A stretch of DNA of 64,000 nt from Guillardia theta CCMP2712 (lineage: Eukaryota > Cryptophyceae > Pyrenomonadales > Geminigeraceae), in the NCBI RefSeq assembly GCF_000315625.1, contig NW_005434613.1, forward strand, positions 342,441 to 406,440, written 5' to 3'. Numbering within the stretch: position 1 is the stretch's first letter; each line of letters opens with the position of its first letter. The notes beneath the pieces are model-generated. The model ran no database searches. It was not told the origin of the DNA and saw only the letters and a program-made list of their open reading frames with translations. Both the position numbers and the translations under genes were made by a program. Of the stretch, positions 42,801 to 54,800 are shown piece by piece.

Positions 42801-45800
42801 TGAGATAGTGACGTTCACGACGTGAAGTTCGGAGACATTCGTTCCTCCGTTGGCTGTTCCTCCGTCGTCAAACAGAAGAATTTCAAGAGAGACAAACCCA
42901 TTCTGGTTGGGTTTGGAGTAGAGGAGGTGGGTACCATCGCTGCCATCCTTCTCTACATAAGGAATCTGATCGAAGATGTCAAGACAGTCGAACTGCAAGC
43001 AGGTTATCACGAAGCTCAACGACTGAGACTGCTCGTCACTCGGCCCAGAGCTGATGTTATGGAAGATAGCTACCGAGTTCGTCCCAAAGTCCTCAAGCAG
43101 GGGGATCTCCGTCTGACTGATCTCAAACGTGGGGGCATCGTTCACCGGGATGATCTCGATCTCGATCCCCGTCACCTGCGACACGTTCTGCCCCCCGTAC
43201 TCTACGCCTCCGTTGTCCTGTAGCGTGATGTTGAAGTAGAAGTTCCCGTTCACATTGTGACCCGTCCTGAAGATCAAGTAGCCTGTCCTGTTCTGTATCT
43301 CGATGTACGGAGCAATGTCGAACATGCCCGTGTATGGCTCAGCCCAGTCGAAGACGAAGGTCAGCTGCTGGTACCACTCGTTGTCGGCTCCAGGCGAGAT
43401 ATTCTCTACGAAGGACTGGTTGTACACGCCGAAGTCTTCGATAGCCGAGGCTGTGGAGTTAGGCACCTCGAACGTGGGGGCGTCGTTCACCGGAATGATC
43501 TCGATCTCGATCCCCGTCACCTGCGACACGTTCTGCCCCCCGTACTCTACGCCTCCATTGTCCTGTAGAGACATTGATTGTAAACTGACCATTCTCGTTG
43601 TGGATCAGCGAGATATTCAGCATCGAGTATCCCTTTCCCAAGTTTTCACCGTCGTGGACGAAGATTAGTGTGGGTGACTCTACAAGTTTCTCCTCGCCTG
43701 TCGTGACCAACAAGGAGAAGGTGAGGTTTTGAAACCTCTCGTCGTACTGCTGATGACCAGCAGAAACGTTCAGCAGGAACCCGTTGACCTCCATCATGTC
43801 CTCGTACAAGAAGTAAGAACCGTTGAACTCGAAGAACGGCCTCAAGTTCTTAGGGATCACGTTGAGGTTTAGGATGTGCCATGAGTCCCCCAGGCTGATG
43901 TTGTACTCTACAAATCCGTTGCGGGATTCGCTCGCCTGGACCTCCAGGTCGGCGGATCGGCACATGGGATCGCATACGGGCTTGAAGGTGAGAACAAGAA
44001 TGCCAGGATCAACTCCATCAGCAGGTTGTAAAGCATCACCAGTGTACGCCCGATATGTCACGGCGATGACTGAGAACTCAACGATCTGCTGACCTTGACT
44101 GTTGACATAGGAATCCCTTGGAGGGAATTCAATATTGATGAACTGTGTCTCCTCTATCAGACCTCCTTGCTTCAGATCCAACGAGTCGTTACGTGTTGTG
44201 AAGGTGACATCGCTGGAATAATTCGACCTCGCATGCAGAGAGAGCGACAGGTTCGTGAAGTTCAAACCAGGCATCACAAACTTCTGCTCAAAGTTTGACA
44301 GGTAGTCAAACACCTTCTTGATGTTTGCAAACAGCGGATTGCGAATCTCAAAGATCAAACTTCCATTGCCAGGCCCCTCCATTGATCCAACCTGTAGCAC
44401 TTCGCTCGTGAACGCAACTTGCTTTGTCTCACTTTGAAGCCACTCCTTCAACTTCTGACAGATGCGATCTCCCGGTATCAAAGAATCCATCGTGTACTGA
44501 GGATACATGATGAGTTGGATGTAATACCGCAGTACGCTCAGCGTGAGGTAGTGTGTCTGTGAAACGTTGATCCCCCCATTCACGGTACCCCCGTCGTCGA
44601 CCGCAAAGATTTCCAGCTCAGCAACGCCGCTAGTCCAGGGCTTCAGCAGGAATTCAAAGACGTAGAAGTCGCTGACGTTTCGTATCTGAATGTCGCTAAC
44701 GAGGTCGCTGATCGACTTTGACGTGTTCAGGACTAGCGATCCGTTGACAAAGTCCTCCTGAGTGACGTTGGCGATGATACTGAAGGTCAGGAGCTGCTGC
44801 CTTTCGTTGTCTATCCCCTCCTTGTTCTGGTTTCCTTTCAGCACGTGCGTTACTACTGATCCATCGCTGACCTGCCTGTCTCCTTCCCACACGCTGTAAG
44901 CTGAGCCACAGCAGACCCCGGCTTCACAGCACGTCGCTCCCTGCCCTCCTTGGCAGAGGTCGAAGCTCGGTTGCTGATTCACTGCCAGACTCTCGATCTC
45001 TAGCTTGAAGGGGCCGAACGTGTCAATCCCTCCGTTCTCCGTCCCTCCGGAGTCTTTTAGGAACACGTCGACCGTCTCTTGGCCGGTAGAGTCCAGCTCC
45101 AGGCAGAAGGACACGCTCGCCGCCTTGCCTGCGTCTTCGATCAGGAAGGAGAGGTTGTAGATCTGAAGCCCGGAAGTAGAGGAGGAGTTATAGTACATCC
45201 AAATGCTCTGGTTGCCCTCCCCAGGGACCCCAGGGGCGGCAGAGGAAAAGTTGTATAAGGGGAGTGGGAATTTTTCAAGGCAGAGATCTGGCCCCGGGCA
45301 GTCAATGCAATTCTGCAGGACCTGAAGTTTACACGCATAGCTCGTGATGTTGTCACAATATTCACAAGACAACTTGGGGTAGTTTGCATTCTCAGCCTGG
45401 CAAAGAAATTCCATGAAGGGAGGATCATTCACTGGCTGGACATCGATGGAGAAATGGTACATCTTGGAGGTGTTCGATCCTCCATTAAGAGTTCCTCCGT
45501 CGTCAAAGGCGTACAGGGAAATGTTGGAACTCCCGAACGCGTTGGGCTGAGTTGCGAAGTTGAGAGTACCGTTGGCGAACAGAGCAGGAACCTCACCAAA
45601 CATATCGTAGGACAACGTCAAAAGTGAGAAACTGACAATCTGAAGAGCTTCCGGCCAGTCCTCGTTCTGCGGTCCGACTGTTGTGACGTTGATGGGACCT
45701 GGAAACTTCTGGGCAAAGTCATAGAAAGCCTGACCGGCATCCCATTGGTCTTCGAGTCCAGAGAGCATCAGGTTGGACAGGACGATGTAGGGAGGATCGT

Positions 45801-48800
45801 TTCTTGGCAGTATGTTGATGTAGAAGTTGATCACCTCGGATTGAGTGAGGACGTTTGAGCTCGTGTCGAGAATCACTTTCTGAAATGTCAATGATAAATT
45901 TCCAAAGACATAGGGTCTGACATTGAACAGCAGGTTGCCGTAGCTGTCGATTGTTGGTACATGAGAGAAGTAATCTTCAAGGGCGTACTCGAAAGGAGCG
46001 CTAACGTTGATGATGAAAGAAACTTGCGACATGAAGTCAAAAACACTCGAGGAGTCGAGGTTGGAATAAAACTTCGGCACCACATATTCCTTCTCAAAGT
46101 TGCTCTCGACAACATCAAACGAAGAAACAGAGATGGGAAGTTGCTTCGTTGCTTCGATGACAATCATAAATGTCTGCGTGAACTTGTCGTAACCTCCGTA
46201 TTCGGTCCCTCCGCTGTCTTGCAAAGTGACGTCGATTTCCACGGCTCCTGGGATGGCAGCGTCGAATTCAAGATTTCCTTGTGGGTCCACGGAAGGAAAT
46301 TTCGTGAAGATGCTGGATTCAGCTAAGTTCGTGCCGGAGAGGTAGACACGGAATGTGATATTCTGACTGTTTTCATACGCTATCGCCTCTCCGTTGTAGT
46401 AACCCGCGTGAATGTATGTAGCCCATCCTGCAATCCTTTCCTGTCCAGTCGAGAAGACCGACTTTCCTCGGAAGAACGGAGGAGAGTTTATCTGGACGTA
46501 CTTCAGGACGTCAGCGGCTTGGAAGCTTGATGACTTGGGAACTTGTGCCCTGTTGCCATTTACAGCAAAGATAGAGACCTGAGCCTGGACCTCGTACCCT
46601 GCTGACCACTGAATCAGGGAGATATTCAATACTGGCACCTCACAAATCAGCAGCTTTGTGCTCGAGAAAGCGCAAGGGAGGGAGAAATTGGGGAAGTTCT
46701 CATTCAAAGTATAATCGACGTTGTATGTCTTGGTGTATTCAAACCCAGCGCCAGATACCTCCAGGACAGGCTGAAGGACGTACTTGTTGAGGAGATCGAC
46801 GGACTTGGGTGTAAAATCTTCGATGATGGCATTGTAACCAAAGTTTTGAAACCTTGCTATCTCGTTGGAAGTGATTGCTGGGCAATTCAAGAAACTTGTT
46901 CTGACAACTACATCTACCAAGTTGATGAGGCCGTCTTGTGGTGGGATGATAAATTCCATGGTCTCTTGACTCTTTACTTGTACTGGCAGCTCATTCTGTC
47001 GCACAACAACAAGATAAACGTCCGGAACTGAAGCAATGAATCCCACTCCAGAGATTGTGATGGTAATGTTTCCTGTACCAGGGGCTCTGTTAGGGTTGAT
47101 TCCCAGGAACTTTTCGATCAGATAAAGATTGATTGGCTCAAAGTCTGGAAGGTTGATATCGCCGGAAGACAGCTGAAGTCTCATGGTCAATTTCGCCTCA
47201 CGTTCAAACTTACCGATGCTGTAACACACCATGGTTGTGTGATTGACATAATCTACACGGCCGTATGAAACCACCTGATCCTCAGGTGAAAGAAACGAGC
47301 AATTGTACACGAGCATGGGATCGAAACCAAACCCACTAAGAGTGATGTTGGGGTTGTTGAAAGCTCCTATACAGGGATAAACATTGCCCGAGCTCCACAT
47401 CTGAATGAACAAAAACGCTCGACCGCTCTCCACACCTCTGAACCTGACATCTTGCGACTGACTCTGGAGGGAAACTTGCAAGACAAACTCAGAATGATTG
47501 ACCGTGAGCGCAGCTGGGTACATGGTCCCCCATGGTGGAGTGACGCAAAGCAGACGATTCGGCACTGTTGCTGACGCAGCATCGACAGTCCAGCTTGAGG
47601 AGGTGTTGACTGCGGTGAATGTACATTGATAAAAATACTCAGGGTTCAAACCGTATGCTTCTACTTGCAACGTCTCCCCTCCGTTGGCGAATCCCACGGT
47701 AGAGTTAAGTTGCCTCCAGGTCTCAACGACCGTTACGACGTCGGAGCATGTCTGGTCAAGAATGCTGTAAACCTGCGATCCGTTGTAGAGGACGGAGACA
47801 GAGTAATTCTTCGCTACGAGCCCCTGCGTCTCATTGAACTGGAAGATAAGAGTGCTGTAGTTGACAAGCGAGGCTCGCGCGCTGAAGGTGTTATTGGCTG
47901 ACGACAACGAAAGAACGTAACTCCCTCCCGTCACAAACCCAGCACCGACCACCGTCAGTGTTGGACTCGCTGCTTCAGCGATAGTCGGGGAGATACATCT
48001 CCATCCCTGGATAACTGTGAACAGGGCAGAGCCCTGAGCCAACGCCGAGTTGTTGAGATTTTCAAGTTGAACCCGGAAGGTCCCGGCAGGGTAATGCCAG
48101 GAAGTCACATCCACGACAAGGTCAGAGTAGCTCTGAAAGCTGACAGCAAACTCGTTTAAGGAGACGGTCGTGTTGTTCTCTCCGAGGAACTGAACGCCGT
48201 AGACGTCGCTCCCATCGAACCCGCAACCGAACAATCCCAACTGTGAGATCCGAAGCGCCGACACGTTGGTCGGGTAGAGGCTGGAGAAGACTTCAGCAAA
48301 CTGAAACTCGTCCGCACCGGCGAGCTCCAGAGGAATAACTGTATCCCCTGACAGCAGACGGACTGAGATCGGAACTCCCAGGTACGCAGGTCTTGAGGTG
48401 CCCCAACTTGAAACGTCGCAGATGATCTCTTTGTCGCTCACCACAACTCCCGGCAACGACACGTTTGTCTCTTGTCCCACCTGTAACGAGCAGTTGTAGC
48501 TCCGCGTCCAATTGAAGGCGTACCCATGAACCTTGAGCTGAGACCCAGAGCCGCAGGAGGGAACGTTTGACAAGTCCGAGGTTGACGAGAAGGAAATTTT
48601 CTCCCACATCTCATAGAACTCAAACTGTATCGTCGCCCCGCTCAGGAGTATACCAGGATCCGACCCGATCCTGAACTGCAAGGTCACATTCTCAGCCTTC
48701 GGCCAGTCAGGCAGCTTGCAAGCCCACGCTCCCCTGGTTTGGTTCAGCGCTTCATTGTTTTTCTTGGTTCCCGACGTTCCCTCGTACAAGCAGTAGAGCT

Positions 48801-51800
48801 TTGAGGTGTAGGTGAAGAGCTCTCCTGTAACAGTTATCACCGCTCCTCCCTTTGCAGGGAAGCGAGGTGACATCGGCTCGTACGTCCTCCAGTACGGCTC
48901 GAGGGTCAGGAAGCAGTCGGTTCCTGCGCTGCAGCAGATGATGCGATCCTGGAGCAAAACTTGCACAGAGAGGGAGGTAGAGTTCTCATTGACAGATGCA
49001 GGCAAGGCACATACTAATCTCGATGGACTCACTACCGTCGCATCCTTCATTATCCCGACCTCAGGAAACTTGCAATAATACTGCAACCCGTCGGTGAATC
49101 CTGCTCCTGACACTTGAACAATTTGAGTATCATAGTTGGGCGACAAGAAGCTCCAGTACGAGGAGAAATTGACACATTTGGATCCTCCGGGGTTGTCCAA
49201 CAATCCTATAGCTCGTACTGGGTCCGATAGATTCAAGCTGAAACATTTCCCGTCCATGGTTTTCTCCGATAAGATGGTCACGAACTGTACTGTACACGTG
49301 ATCGAGGATTGGCTGTTCCAGGTTACTTGTGTCGATGTCGTGGCAGGATCCAGAATGTCGGTGAGGGACTGACTGGTACTGTCTGTATAGAAGACACAAC
49401 GATACTGGTTGACTGGTTTGAAACCATACCCTGCGATCTGCACAACGAAAGACTTGTTGCCCCTCTGGCAAGGGAGCGTAACTTGGTAATCTGAGATAAC
49501 CTCCAGAAATTCGACAGTTTGCCCGGTTCCAAAAAGATCAAAGAAATCAATGACAACAGAATCATTGGTGATGATGTTCAGATTCGTGATATTCGCTGGG
49601 TAGTACCAGACTGGTGTACATCGCAAGAGTGAGCTATTGACAAATTCAACATCGGTGATTTTTACGTTTGTCCCGTCACTGAATTTACAATGGTAAGTGT
49701 TAGCAGACTCTGTGAAGCTTGACCCGTAGATTTCGATCGTTTGCCCGCTACATAAGACTCGATTCGGCGTCACCCGCACCCAGGCAGGGAGAATCTCGAA
49801 GGTTTGGTTCTGTGCCGAGTAGACAACGGTGGAGTTGGGCATACGGTAGAGGATCAAGTACCCAAAGTTGGACTCCTGCTGACGCTGGGAGAAGTCAGGA
49901 GTCTGGAAGACGATCGACGTAGTCGAGCTCGGCTGCTGCTCTGCACCCTCGATGGCCTCGCCGTTGATGTAGAAGATGCACTTGTACGGCGCCGTCGGGT
50001 CGAACCCGCTCCCATTGATGCTGTAGCTCTGCCCTCCATAGGCGTGCCGACTGATGACTTCGACTACGAAGTGAACGGCTGTGAACTTGACAGTGCAGTA
50101 AGGGTTCTCAAGGGTACAAGTGACATTGTAAGATTCCATGCTTGTGAAGGCGAGGACCTGGTCGTCACAGATCAATGAGACTTGTACAAGCTCCTCAGCA
50201 TAATCTTTGCCCCATTCAGGTGTCAACCCTTCCAGTATGGTGTCGCTCTTGATGGTAACATCTGCGTACATGTGGTTCTCAACACCGAATCGACACCTGC
50301 AGGAAGAGAAACTTTGAAAACCATAGCCGTAGATCAGGAACACCTCGTTGCCTGCGGCAGAGGCAAAGTCCGTTGTCAAACTGATGTTATCCCAGCCAGC
50401 AAACAAGTTGACTTGATGGTTGTTGAGGTTCAAAAACTCCACTCCTTCCACTTCGATGACGATCTGCGCAATGCCTGGAGTGAAGAAAGGGACCAAACAT
50501 CGGATTTGCCGCAACGCGACGATCTCGAACGTCGCGTCCTTACTCGCGTTCCTGACTGTGACGGTGATCAGCATGTCGGCAGAGAACAGAAATCCATTGA
50601 TGACAAGGTAACCGCCTTTGGACGGAAGCGAGTACCGATCGATCTCCAACCAGACAGGCTTGTACAAGAAAGATTGAGACTGCGAGCTCGAGCAAGGGGA
50701 GATTTGAAGGGTTTCTGACACCAGCAACGTGACGTTTGACAGCTTGAAGTCATACTCCGTGGACAGAAACGTCAAGGCTCGCAGACTGACAGCAATAGAG
50801 CTTGAAGTTGTCAAGTTGTCGCCAGTGGAAAATTGCAAAGTGAGCGGCTGGGAGGACGGAAAACCAAAGCCAGAGACTTGAACGACTTCTCCTCCATTCG
50901 CAAACGAGTCTGTCTTGTTCAGCGAGCTCCAGCACGTCTGGAAGGCAACGGGCCAAGAGGGAGTTTCGTCGATGTATCGCACCTTGGTGAAGGTTGACAC
51001 CGTCTCGTTCCCACAGACGAGATTCGATTGCGATGGGAACCTGCAAAGGAATGAAGTCAAACAACCGCATGGGAACCAGCAAAACTTCTCAAATTCTCTC
51101 ACCTTTTGCTTCTTGCCAGTAAGTTGATTGTCTTCTGATCAGCTCCGAACTCAAACGTGAAGTACTGACTGCCGATAGCTATGTAACCAGCCTGACCCAA
51201 CAGATCGGAGCTCAGCACCACTTCCATGCCGCTTGTGAACTCGACGCAACCCGCGGTACCAGAGACAAGTGAGACGGTAGAAGATGCTGCTAACTTGTAC
51301 AAGGATGCGTCGATGAACGTGCTGACGTCAGTCAGGTTGTAGTTTCCAACAAAGAACTCTCCCCATGCTACCGTGTAGTTAGACACTATCAGTTGCCTGC
51401 TCTCCACCGTTCCGTCCACCATAACCATCTCGTCTCCCCTGACAAACGCAAAGACGTACGTCAAGGATGGGTTGAACCCGGCCCCACTGATAGTGAAGAT
51501 CGTGTCTCCCGCAGCCGTGGAGGTCGTTGGGTATATTGGACTCTGTATGGTCTCGTAGACACTGTAGTCGATGTAGTCCGGGCGCGTGTCGTTGAGCTCG
51601 TAGTAGAAGCAACCGTAACCGAAGCAAGAAGAGCAGAGGATATCAGAGCAGTTGGTTGTATCCTGCATCCGGTCGAAGGTCTTGAGCTGTCTTTCGATCA
51701 CCTTGACGTAAGGATAGGTCGAGAACATATCTAGTCGCGCCACCATGATCTGTAGCAGACCGCTGTAGCCCTCCCACAAAGGAGTGATACAGTAAGCTTC

Positions 51801-54800
51801 AGTGTCGCTCACGTACTCGATGCTCGTGTTCTGATGGAAGGAATCCTGCCAGTAGTAGCACTCATACCGATGGTCGACCCAGTCAGCCACGTTGACTCCA
51901 AAGCTCAGGGTCAGGTTGATCCGATCGCCTCCTACCGCACTGCCTTCTGAGTGCGCGACGATATCAGCGAGGTATGAGAACATGTAGAAGTCGGTCGTGA
52001 AGGTGGAGGAATTCTTGCCGTTGACATCAATCCCTTGCAGTGCAAAGTGCAGTATCTCTTCGCCGTAGTGCCAGGGTGGTACGATACAGTAGAAGGTGCG
52101 GGTAGGGCGGGTGAGGGGGTAGAGGGAGATAGCATCTTCCGTTAGCAGCGCCGTAGTCGAAGAGTACAGTCGGGAGGAGGATTGGAAGTGACAGGAATAT
52201 GAGTAGCCGTCGATGGCATGACTGACGTAAGAAATTCTGCCGATGAACTTCTTGGGAGTGCTGGAATCTCCGATAACATTGGAGAACTGAACAGCTGAGC
52301 CTGTCGTCTTCATCTGGGAAAGAACGCCAGGGAGTATAGCAACGAAGTCGTCAAACTCAGTCAGCTCAACACTTGAAACCCCGTAAGTAAGAGACGCGTC
52401 GCTGTAGATTACGATCCCGTACTTCTTCCCTCCTTGCAGGTACAGCGGGACCACCATCTCTATCTTCACATTGCTTCCATCGGCAGTGATATTGATATCC
52501 AACTCAGTCCAAACGTCGGAGTTGAATTCGTTGTTTTTGAACCCGCAGTTTGTATCAGCAACGCCGCAGCTCTTCATGAAAAGCCTGAAATGCGAATCTG
52601 CGCTCGAGGCAAGAGTGAAACTGGACACGTTGATAGATTTCTTCGCATCAATGTCGAACATAATCCCCCAGTACAAGTTCGCACCTGAGACAGCAATGAC
52701 GTCTGTGGTCCCAGCTATGTCAAGTTGTTTGGTTTGAGGAGGAACTGTCAGGTTCAAACCCGCGGTCGACATCACCAACAAGGTGTTTCCATGCAGAGGC
52801 GCCTGAGTTGCGCTCAGGTTGTACCAAGCCTGGATGGAGACAATCGGAAACAGACCGGACTGAACAGGGAGCATGACATAAACGACAAGGTCTGAGGGGT
52901 GAGGCAGACTTGCAGTCCCGGCTACTCCTCTCATTACGATGGTGCAATTTCCATCAACCCGCTGCATCATCATCATCTCGTTCTCTACGCGCAGGAAAAC
53001 TCCGGGCTTGAGGACTTGCGGCTGAATCAGCTGTACGAAGCACACGCGAGTGTCGCTGCTTGAGATCTGATCCTGCAGCGTTAGCGTCTGTGCGTAGGAG
53101 ACGCCCAAGTTGGCGTCACTGGCAGGATACAACCATTCTTGGAGTGTGCACAACATGGAAGTCTCCGAGATGTTGGTTGACGGCGATGGAGCGCAAGGAA
53201 GTCCAAGCCAGACGTAGCTGGGGTCAGTGACGAAGAAGTGGCAAAGGTAGGAGACCGAGGGGTCGAAACCAGAGCCGAAGACCGTCACAGGAGACTGGTA
53301 GCTCTCAATACTGCGAGGGGAGGCGCGACTGACAGAGGGGAGAGTCGAGACGTTCAGCTCGGTCCCCGTTACGTTGTAACGAGATCCAACCTTGCATCCA
53401 AAGTCCACAAAGGTTATCTGCGTCGGCTGCGCCACCAGCCTTGACTGTACAGTAAGAACAGCCTGTGAGCCAGTTATGGAAGGAGTGGTGCAAACGTCCC
53501 CCTCTAGTCTTGACGTGACTGTCTGCCCTGTGCTGAGACGGAAACAGCAGAAGTAGTCAAAGGCTCCTGACGTGTCCTTGCCGACAAAAGTCAGCGCTAT
53601 GGTTGAGGAGTTGGATTGGACCCAGATAGAGCCAGACTGTTGAGAGTAGCAGAGATCAAAAGTCTGGAGGTAGTTGTTGGCAACGGTCTTGATGGACAAG
53701 ACAAGGGAAGTGAAGTGGATGGAGGAGCTAACAATCGCATCAGGGTGGGCCAGGGAGGATCCTGGATCAACCAGCACCACAGACCAAGTGGCTGAACCCT
53801 TGACAGCCTCGGACAACGTAACTTTGACTGTGTTCTCTGTGCATGAGAGGGCTGGCAATGAAGCGGTGAAACTGTCGTAGGCAAGGTTTGAGATGGTGTC
53901 GATCACCACCTGACTGGTCGTCCCTCCCCTATTGCAGGCAAACTGAAACTGGTACGACCGTTGCGGGTTGAGCCCCCTGCCATAGAAGCGCAACTGAGAG
54001 TCCAACAAGCTTGAAATGGACGGCTGGACTTCGAACCACCAAACCGCCAGGTACTTCATGTTGGGCTTCAAGAACGAGGAGAAGGCGACAGTGTGCGAGC
54101 ACGCGGCAGTGTCGCTGTCCTTGCAGAGCGTGAGGGAAACCTCGCTCGCCTCCCTTGGCCAGGTCGGGATAGTGAAGGAGAGCCGACGGGAGTCGAGAAC
54201 GATCGCAGGGTCAGTAAGAAGCGAGAAGGTGGAGCTTGAGAGGTTGAGCCTATACGAAACGTTGCCGAACCCGTACCCTTGCAAGATCAGCAGCTGCCCA
54301 CCTGACGTGTACATAGAGCAGACCCCATCCGTCTCCTGCTCGCACGCGATCGCCGTCCAGAACTCGCTCAACATGACATGGCTGCTGTCCGAGTTGACCC
54401 ACCCTAAAGTACCCATAGAGCTGTACAGGTCAAGTCGGTACTGCACATCCGCTCTGTAGCCGATCAGCAAACTTTGATCGAACGTGCACTTAACAGCGCT
54501 CAGGTTCTTGAACTCCCCTGCTGTCTCGTACTTACTATTGCCTCCGGATATCTTGCAAGTCAGCGGCAGGTCTCCCCTGATGCCGCAGCCCTGCACGTTG
54601 AAGACCGTTGAAGGGCAGCGAGGGGAACAGAAGGGAGGCCAGGAGACGGCGTAGCTGACAAGGAGCGGCTGCATGTCAAAGAGGTATTCGTTGCCACCTA
54701 CGTTTTCAATCTCGGTCTCCTTCCCTCCTTGAAGCGAAAATGTTTTGACTATCGCCTCCTCTGCTTCGTAGGGCCAGCTCGGTAGGACAAGGTGGTAGTA

